Source: Gammaproteobacteria bacterium
GTDB lineage: Bacteria; Pseudomonadota; Gammaproteobacteria; Chromatiales; Sedimenticolaceae
Direction of reading: 5' to 3'
Assembly: GCA_020445245.1 (NCBI GenBank)
Contig: JAGRHB010000001.1
Coordinates: 1 to 37,063 of the forward strand
Length of the DNA stretch: 37,063 nucleotides
Each line of letters begins with the position of its first letter. Position 1 is the first letter of the stretch. Below, one piece after another: positions 31,554 through 37,063 of the stretch. The position numbers were made by a program, and so were the translations under genes. The notes beneath the pieces are model-generated. The model ran no database searches. It was not told the origin of the DNA and saw only the letters and a list, made by a program, of their open reading frames with translations.

Positions 31554-31946
31554 TCAGGTGCGGGGAGGTCGGAAGAGCGAGGTCAGACGCCCGCCGGGCA
31601 TCATCTGTGGATCAGTCGACGACAGGTCACCGGAAGTCGAATTGAACGGCACGTCGTGGTTGGTCATCACTACCGCCACCACGCTCCCGCAGGCGTGGCC
31701 GGTACACCTGCCGCCGTTGCAGCAATCAGGTGAACAGCCCGGGCACTTGTCTGCCCGTTGGCCGACTGCCGTGTCACCCGCGGCATGTACGAGCTGCTGC
31801 GCGTGGGTGGCATGCCCTGCTTCCATCGGCATGTCACCGTTGCCGTAAGCGCAGGAATGACTCATCGCAAGCGCATTCGCCACCGGCCCCAGCGCAACCA
31901 GGAAAGTCAACAATACGGCGATCAGTGTGTGCCGGCGGATTCCCAT
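31554..31946 (-). CDS. CopL-like exported Cys/His-rich small protein
   Basis: The 130-residue protein has a signal peptide (LIAVLLTFLVALGPVANALA), then clusters of cysteine, histidine and methionine: NGDMPMEAGHATHAQ, CPGCSPDCC and CTGHACGS. It lies 97 nt upstream of copA on the same strand. This position and composition resemble CopL of Xanthomonas, a leader protein needed for copper induction of copAB, and this family match is a judgement by eye. The reading frame runs open further upstream into the RND gene, but the region before 31946 is only a shadow. ATG 31946 begins a proper signal sequence. Confidence 0.7.
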   Translation of the reverse strand: MGIRRHTLIAVLLTFLVALGPVANALAMSHSCAYGNGDMPMEAGHATHAQQLVHAAGDTAVGQRADKCPGCSPDCCNGGRCTGHACGSVVAVVMTNHDVPFNSTSGDLSSTDPQMMPGGRLTSLFRPPRT

Positions 31947-32191
31947 GCGAAAAAGTGTAGCCCGCTGAATCGGATCTTGTAAGTGCGACAGGTGCAAGCT
32001 GTAGGAAGTTCCACAGACAGCGGTGACCTGCTTCCCAATGTTGCGCCCTTTGCAATCGATCAGCACCCACAGGGGCGCTTCGGTGGCAGTTGGCGCGTGA
32101 CCTGGCTTGAGTCGATGTCCCTGTTGACGCGGCTGTCCCGCAGACATGGTTCGCCGACGTGGAGCCGTAGCCGCACAGGCATCAATCCTTC

Positions 32192-35100
32192 TCAGTCGAG
32201 AGCGTCGCCTGTTTCCGTCGGCATCCGCACACGCCCCTGCTGCGACGGTGCCGGATCTTCGATCCCTTCCGCCGACCTGTTCCTCGCCATCAACATGTAC
32301 AGGGAAGGCACCACGAACAGCGTGAACAGAGTTCCGATGGCCATGCCGCCAACCAGTACCAGGCCGATGGAGTTTCTTGCCGCCGCACCGGCACCAGTCA
32401 CCAGTACCAGTGGAAAGTGGCCGGCGACGGTGGCGACACTGGTCATCAGCACCGGACGCAGCCGGATCATCGCAGCGCTGCGCACGGCATCGAGCTTGCT
32501 GATGCCCTGTTCCTGCAGCTTGTTTGCGAACTCGACGATAAGGATGCCGTTCTTGGCGATCAGTCCGACCAGGGTGACCAACCCGACCTGCGCATAGATG
32601 TTCATGGTCGTGGTCCATCCGCTGGTCCAGTACGGCATGTTTGGATCAGGCATCTTCAACACGGTGAAGATAAGCGCCCCGAACATCGCCAGTGGTACCG
32701 AACCGGCGAGGATCACAAAGGGATCGCGGAAGGAATTGAACTGCACCGCGAGCACCAGGAAGATCATCAGCACCGCCAATGAGAATGCGGGCAGAAACTT
32801 GTTGCCCTCGGTGCGCAGCTGGCGCGACTCGCCCGTGTAGTCGAAGCTGTATCCGGGGGGCAGGACCTCCTGCGCAGTTTCCTCCAGCAGCTTGAGTGCA
32901 TCGTCCAGCGTGCGCGTGGTCACGCCGGAAAGTTTGACCGCATTGAGCTGTTGAAAGCGGTTCAGCGAACGGGCCACGACCGAGTGCTCTATCTTTGCCA
33001 TCGACGACAGAGGCACCATCTGGCCATCCGGGCCTGTCACCTGGATGTCCAGCAACTGCTCGCTGTTGAGACGATCGGCGCGACGGACCAGCGGTATCAC
33101 TTTGTAACTGCGACCGTCCATATTGAAGCGGTTGACAAAATCGCCACCCGTGGCAACGGCAAGGTCAACGCCAACCTCAGACAGCTTGATACCCAGATCG
33201 GCGAGCCGGTCGCGGTCGAACACCACGGTCGCCTGCGGCTGGTCCATTTTCAGGTCGATCGTCGGTGGAAAGGCGAACAGGCCGCTTGCCGTGGCCTTGC
33301 TCTGAATCGTCTGGGCGATTTCTAGCAGGCGCGCGGAGTCGGCTGTTGAGGTGATGACGAACTCCACCGGGAAGTTGCTGCCACCCGGCAGCGCAGGTGG
33401 TGTCGTCATGAAGACCTGGATACCCGGGATCTGCGACACCCTGCCCTGCACCTCGGGCAGTATCCCGGTCACGGTCCGGCTGCGCTCGGCCCAGGGCTTG
33501 ACCACGACGCCGCTGAAGCCATCGGCGCCCAGCGTCGCACCGATCGACGGCGGAAACAGCAGCTGAAAGGTCAATGCCGCCTCAGGTATGTCCAGCATGA
33601 TTTTTTCAGCGGCCTCGGCGTAGATCGCGTTCTGATCCGTGGTCGCGTTGGCGGCCGTGTTGATGATGCCGAACAGCACGCTCTGATCTTCTGTCGGTGC
33701 CAGTTCCTTGGGTGAAAAGGTGTACATCGGCACGGTGCAAAGGCTCACCACGACCCACACCAGGTACACGGCTGGCCTGGCATTGAGGGTCGCGCCGACG
33801 GCACGACCGTAAGCCGCACTCAAGCGATCGAAGTGGTGATTCAGCCAGCCGGTCAGCCCCCGCTCCTCGTCTTGCGCGCTGCGCAACAGCTTGGCGGCCA
33901 TCGTCGGCGACAGTGTCAGTGCGACCACACCGGATATCGCCACGGCGCCAGCCAGGGTAAAGGCGAACTCACGAAACAACGCACCGGTCAGCCCGCCCTG
34001 CAGTCCGATCGGGATGTACACAGCGACCAACGTCAGTGTCATGGCTATTACCGGGGCGAGCAACTCGCGCGCACCAAGCATCGCGGCTTCGCGCGGGCTG
34101 CGTCCCTCGCGCAGGTGGCGCTCGACGTTCTCGACCACGACGATGGCATCGTCGACCACCAGCCCCACCGATAGCACGATGGCCAGCAACGTGAGCAGGT
34201 TCAGCGTGAACCCGAACATCTGCATCAGAAAGATGCCGCCGATCAGCGATACCGGGATCGCCATCACCGGCACCAGTACCGAGCGCACCGAACCCAGGAA
34301 CAGGAAGATCACCACCACCACGATCAGCAGCGTGTCGGCGAGTGTACCGGTCACCTCGTGGATCGCATCACTGACGTACTCGGACGCGTCATAGCCGATG
34401 CTGGCATCGAGGCCGGATGGCATCTCCTGCTTGAGTTTTTCCAGCTCGACACGCACACCACCGATGACGTCGATGATGTTGGCGTTGGGCTGGGGAAATA
34501 CCCCCGCGAATACCGCGGTCTGGCCGGAATAGCGTACCAGCGTGTCATAGTCCTCGGCGCCCAGCTCGACGTCAGCGATATCCTCCAGCCGCACGATGGT
34601 GTCATCCCGCTGGTAAATCACCAGGCGCCGGAAGTCCTCGGCGCTGTGCATATCGGTGTTGGCAGCGAGATAGGTCTGCACCAGCGCACCCTTGGTACTG
34701 CCGATGGCGGCCAGGTAGTTGTTGGCCGCCAATGCCGCCCTGACCTGCGCGGGACTGATGTGCAACGCCGCCATGTGGTCCGGCTTGAGCCAGACCCGCA
34801 TCGCAAAGGTGCGCGCGCCGAAGATTTCGATCCGCTGTACCCCCGTGACCGCAGCCAGGCGTGGCTGAACCACGCGAGTAAGGTAGTCGGTGATCTGTTC
34901 TGGAGACAGGATCCCAGACCAGAAGCTGAGATAGGCCGCGGCGAATTCCGAGTCGGCGGACTGCACACTGATCGCAGGCACCTGGGCCTCGGCCGGCAGG
35001 TCGTTGCGCACCTGATCGACCTTGGAGGAGATGTCGGCGAGCGCCTTGGTGGAGTCATAGTTGAGCTTGAGCCGCGCAGTGATGATCGAGATGCCCTGCA

Positions 35101-35356
35101 GACTCTTCGACTCGACATAGTCAATGCCTTCAGCTGCGGATATTGCTCGCTCGAGCGGCGTCGTGATGAAGCCGCGCACCAGTTCGGCGCTGGCGCCGAC
35201 ATACACGGTGGAGATCTGCACCGAGGCGTTTTCGCTGAGCGGATACTGGCGCACGCTCAACGAATGCCAGGCGCTCAGCCCGGCGATGACGATCAACAGA
35301 TTGACCACTGTCGCCAGCACCGGGCGACGGATAAACAGATCGGTGAAGCTGTTCAT
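32192..35356 (-). CDS. RND efflux transporter, HAE-1-like inner-membrane pump
   Basis: The 1054-residue protein exports hydrophobic compounds by proton exchange as a trimer with the adaptor encoded just upstream. It starts MNSFTDLFIRRPVLATVV and has two halves of six helices with large periplasmic loops. The proton-relay aspartates are in GLVVDDAIVVVENVERH, and the relay lysine is in LIAKNGILIVEFAN. The family is the hydrophobe/amphiphile type (MexF/AcrB-like) rather than the heavy-metal CusA type, because CusA methionine ligands were not seen. ATG 35356 follows the adaptor stop by 10 nt; its ribosome-binding site is weak, so coupling is likely. No outer-membrane channel gene lies in the window. 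Confidence 0.93.
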   Translation of the reverse strand: MNSFTDLFIRRPVLATVVNLLIVIAGLSAWHSLSVRQYPLSENASVQISTVYVGASAELVRGFITTPLERAISAAEGIDYVESKSLQGISIITARLKLNYDSTKALADISSKVDQVRNDLPAEAQVPAISVQSADSEFAAAYLSFWSGILSPEQITDYLTRVVQPRLAAVTGVQRIEIFGARTFAMRVWLKPDHMAALHISPAQVRAALAANNYLAAIGSTKGALVQTYLAANTDMHSAEDFRRLVIYQRDDTIVRLEDIADVELGAEDYDTLVRYSGQTAVFAGVFPQPNANIIDVIGGVRVELEKLKQEMPSGLDASIGYDASEYVSDAIHEVTGTLADTLLIVVVVIFLFLGSVRSVLVPVMAIPVSLIGGIFLMQMFGFTLNLLTLLAIVLSVGLVVDDAIVVVENVERHLREGRSPREAAMLGARELLAPVIAMTLTLVAVYIPIGLQGGLTGALFREFAFTLAGAVAISGVVALTLSPTMAAKLLRSAQDEERGLTGWLNHHFDRLSAAYGRAVGATLNARPAVYLVWVVVSLCTVPMYTFSPKELAPTEDQSVLFGIINTAANATTDQNAIYAEAAEKIMLDIPEAALTFQLLFPPSIGATLGADGFSGVVVKPWAERSRTVTGILPEVQGRVSQIPGIQVFMTTPPALPGGSNFPVEFVITSTADSARLLEIAQTIQSKATASGLFAFPPTIDLKMDQPQATVVFDRDRLADLGIKLSEVGVDLAVATGGDFVNRFNMDGRSYKVIPLVRRADRLNSEQLLDIQVTGPDGQMVPLSSMAKIEHSVVARSLNRFQQLNAVKLSGVTTRTLDDALKLLEETAQEVLPPGYSFDYTGESRQLRTEGNKFLPAFSLAVLMIFLVLAVQFNSFRDPFVILAGSVPLAMFGALIFTVLKMPDPNMPYWTSGWTTTMNIYAQVGLVTLVGLIAKNGILIVEFANKLQEQGISKLDAVRSAAMIRLRPVLMTSVATVAGHFPLVLVTGAGAAARNSIGLVLVGGMAIGTLFTLFVVPSLYMLMARNRSAEGIEDPAPSQQGRVRMPTETGDALD

Positions 35357-35366
35357 ATCCGAGAGT

Positions 35367-36497
35367 TCATGAGTCGCTTGGGCGTGGATCGAGCCTGGGC
35401 TCCGGCGCCAGAGTATTGTCGATGACCACAGCTGCACCACTGCGCAGTTTGAATACGCCGCTGGTCACCACGGTCTCGCCGGCCTTCAGGCCGTCCGTAA
35501 TGTCGACAAAATCACCGCGCGCCTGACCCAGGCGAACAAACTGCTGTCGCAGAACGCGCTCGGTCGCACCCGACTGCTCGTTCCTCTGCTCCTCGACAAC
35601 AAATACCGAGTCACCGAACGGCGCATACAGCACAGCGGTCACGGGGACCGGCAGCACCGACCGCCTGTCTGGCAGCACCACGTCGAGGTTGGCGAACATG
35701 CCGGTGCGCAGCGTCTCGCCGGGATTCCCGACCAGGGCACGCACCCTCACATTGCGAGTCGCCGGATCCACCTCCGGGCTCACCGCGATAATCTCGCCAC
35801 TGAAGGTCTGCCCGGGCGCTGCATCTGCTGTAACGCGGACCTGCATGCCCTGGTGCAGCTGCGCGAGCTGCCGTTGCGGAACGGAAAAATCCACATGTAC
35901 CGGATCGAGAGTCTGCAGCGCCACGATCGGGTCTCCTTCACCCAGGATCTGCCCGAGGTTGACCAGGCGCAGCCCAAGACGGCCGGCAAAAGGAGCGCGT
36001 ACCGTCTTTTTTGCGATCAATGCCCGGGTCATGCCGACCTGTGCAACGGTGTCTTTGACCTGGGCCTCGGCACGATCGACGGCATCCTCCGATGCCAGAT
36101 CCCGTTTGCCGAGTTTGCGGACACGTACGAGGTCGGCCTGGGCAAGCGCAGCGGCGGACGCCGCAGATGCGAGTTGGGCATCTTCGCTCGCCGTATCCTG
36201 CTGCAACAGTACCTCACCCGCGGCCACCATCGCACCGGATTCGAACGCAATCCGGGACACCCGGCCACTGACCTCGGCGCTGACGGTTACGCCCTGTACC
36301 GCCGAAACCGTAGCTGTGGCAGAGATCACCTGCTCCCATTGTGCGGAATTCGCCACCACTGCAGTGACCGTCTCCGGTGGCATCGCCATACTGGCCGCTG
36401 CGTCGCCCATGGCCGAGAACTGCCCAAGCTTGGCATAAACAATGGCGCCGACAACCAGCACCAGGCCAACGATGGCCAAGGTCAATTTTTTCAGCAT
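35367..36497 (-). CDS. RND efflux periplasmic adaptor (membrane fusion protein)
   Basis: This 376-residue protein links the pump to an outer-membrane channel. An N-terminal membrane anchor (LTLAIVGLVLVVGAIVYA) is followed by the lipoyl half-motif SGRVSRIAFESGAMVAAGEVLL. A short alpha-hairpin (about residues 105-165) comes next, then the second lipoyl half (VRAPFAGRLGLRLVNLGQ), the beta-barrel and the membrane-proximal domain (GLKAGETVVTSGVFKL). It is the first gene of the minus-strand efflux/copper block. The short hairpin is usual for adaptors of HAE-1 pumps. Confidence 0.93.
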   Translation of the reverse strand: MLKKLTLAIVGLVLVVGAIVYAKLGQFSAMGDAAASMAMPPETVTAVVANSAQWEQVISATATVSAVQGVTVSAEVSGRVSRIAFESGAMVAAGEVLLQQDTASEDAQLASAASAAALAQADLVRVRKLGKRDLASEDAVDRAEAQVKDTVAQVGMTRALIAKKTVRAPFAGRLGLRLVNLGQILGEGDPIVALQTLDPVHVDFSVPQRQLAQLHQGMQVRVTADAAPGQTFSGEIIAVSPEVDPATRNVRVRALVGNPGETLRTGMFANLDVVLPDRRSVLPVPVTAVLYAPFGDSVFVVEEQRNEQSGATERVLRQQFVRLGQARGDFVDITDGLKAGETVVTSGVFKLRSGAAVVIDNTLAPEPRLDPRPSDS

Positions 36498-36592
36498 GAT
36501 GCACCCAAAGATCCCGGTTCTGTTGAACCCAACCCGTCGCGCAACGAATCGTCACCCTCTCGATTCTGTTCGAGTAAGGGGTTGCGATAACG

Positions 36593-36892
36593 GTGCACAA
36601 ACAGCCCAAAAGGCACCCAGCGCCCACTATACGCAATGACATCCCCGGAGTGACACCAATTCAGCTTGCATTGCTGACGGAGGGAAAGGCCAGGGCCACC
36701 CCCACACTCAGCGCAGCATTCATGTATGCCGCCGCACGTTTCAACGCGTATCACGCGATTGCGGAAGGGGCCGACCGCGAGACGCAGGAACGCGCCATCG
36801 TCTACCGCTGCGATCAATATCGAAAGATGCTCGAAGAGAACCTGCGGGAACTGAGGCCACCTCAGGCCAGGCTTCGGACAGACGACTTCTGA
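36593..36892 (+). CDS. DUF3144-like small protein
   Basis: The 99-residue protein has a C-terminal block LSAAFMYAAARFNAYHA, then DQYRKMLEENL, which I recognise as like DUF3144, a helical family of unknown function. It is divergent from the efflux adaptor gene, 95 nt away. The GTG start at 36593 is weak. An in-frame GTG at 36650 would give a shorter protein that still keeps the conserved block. The remaining 171 bases to the window end hold nothing I can support. Confidence 0.65.
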   Translation: MHKQPKRHPAPTIRNDIPGVTPIQLALLTEGKARATPTLSAAFMYAAARFNAYHAIAEGADRETQERAIVYRCDQYRKMLEENLRELRPPQARLRTDDF

Positions 36893-37063
36893 CTTGATGC
36901 CAGATTGCCTGTACGGCTGACCGGCGGGTGTTGCGCTGCTTTTCGTCTTAGGAAACCCGCCGTCCGGCGTGGTCCGCGCTCGCGACCATGCACCTTGTTC
37001 ATCCTCTGCTATCCAAACCCGGGCAGCCAGCGCTTTTGTGAGCTAGAACCTAAGCAAGGGAAA

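Noticed and set aside
31947..32191. A CueR- or CopR-type operator upstream of the CopL-like gene
   Set aside because: No convincing inverted repeat or promoter boxes at a suitable distance were found. The best -10-like match would place the transcript start at the ATG itself.
31947..32618. N-terminal part of the long frame upstream of the CopL-like protein
   Set aside because: It overlaps the end of the RND gene in another frame and has no coding character. The signal peptide begins at 31946.

Overview
The window is GC-rich (about 60-65% by eye) chromosomal DNA, probably from a gammaproteobacterium with sulfur-oxidiser affinities (Chromatiales-like). This guess rests on a DsrC/TusE-family protein, a TAXI-type TRAP transporter, E. 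coli-like GabD/GabT, a MltF-like lytic transglycosylase and copper-resistance genes. No rRNA or tRNA gene was recognised, so the placement is inference.

Layout. (1) Positions 1-8643, all minus strand: a catabolic operon read gabD, gabT, TAXI-TRAP binding protein, fused TRAP permease, universal stress protein, acetoacetyl-CoA synthetase (cut by the window edge). It would import a small carboxylate or omega-amino acid and convert a GABA-like compound to succinate. (2) 8787-13662, minus: an envelope/signalling block with an MscS-like channel, a soluble-type lytic transglycosylase and a membrane diguanylate cyclase. (3) 14011-24860, plus: a CRISPR island. (4) 25008-25340: a DsrC-like protein with an altered C-terminus. 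(5) 25372-36497, minus: a copper/efflux block with RND pump, CopL-like protein, CopA oxidase, CopB, cytochrome c, CopA-type ATPase and a small conserved protein. (6) 36593-36892, plus: a DUF3144-like protein.

The CRISPR island is the notable part. A complete type I-C system (cas3-cas5c-cas8c-cas7c-cas4-cas1-cas2, with Cas11c from an internal GTG start in cas8c) has its own leader and a short array of four identical repeats. It lies exactly between two relics of a type I-F locus: the first ~65 codons of a type I-F cas1 upstream of cas3, and one type I-F repeat 27 bp after the last I-C repeat. Immediately beyond are relics of a type I-E locus: the 3' half of cas6e, a cas1e with an in-frame deletion that removes active-site residues, the first ~32 codons of cas2e running directly into a single I-E repeat. 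A ParD/ParE-like toxin-antitoxin pair with its own promoter and a direct-repeat operator candidate sits between cas6e and cas1e. The locus therefore records three CRISPR types in succession, with only I-C apparently functional.

How the genes work together: Cas5c should process I-C crRNA, Cas5c/Cas7c/Cas8c/Cas11c form Cascade, Cas3 degrades the target and Cas4-Cas1-Cas2 acquire spacers. A WYL-type regulator lacking its usual C-terminal domain precedes the operon and is chained to it by overlapping stop/start codons through the I-F cas1 fragment.
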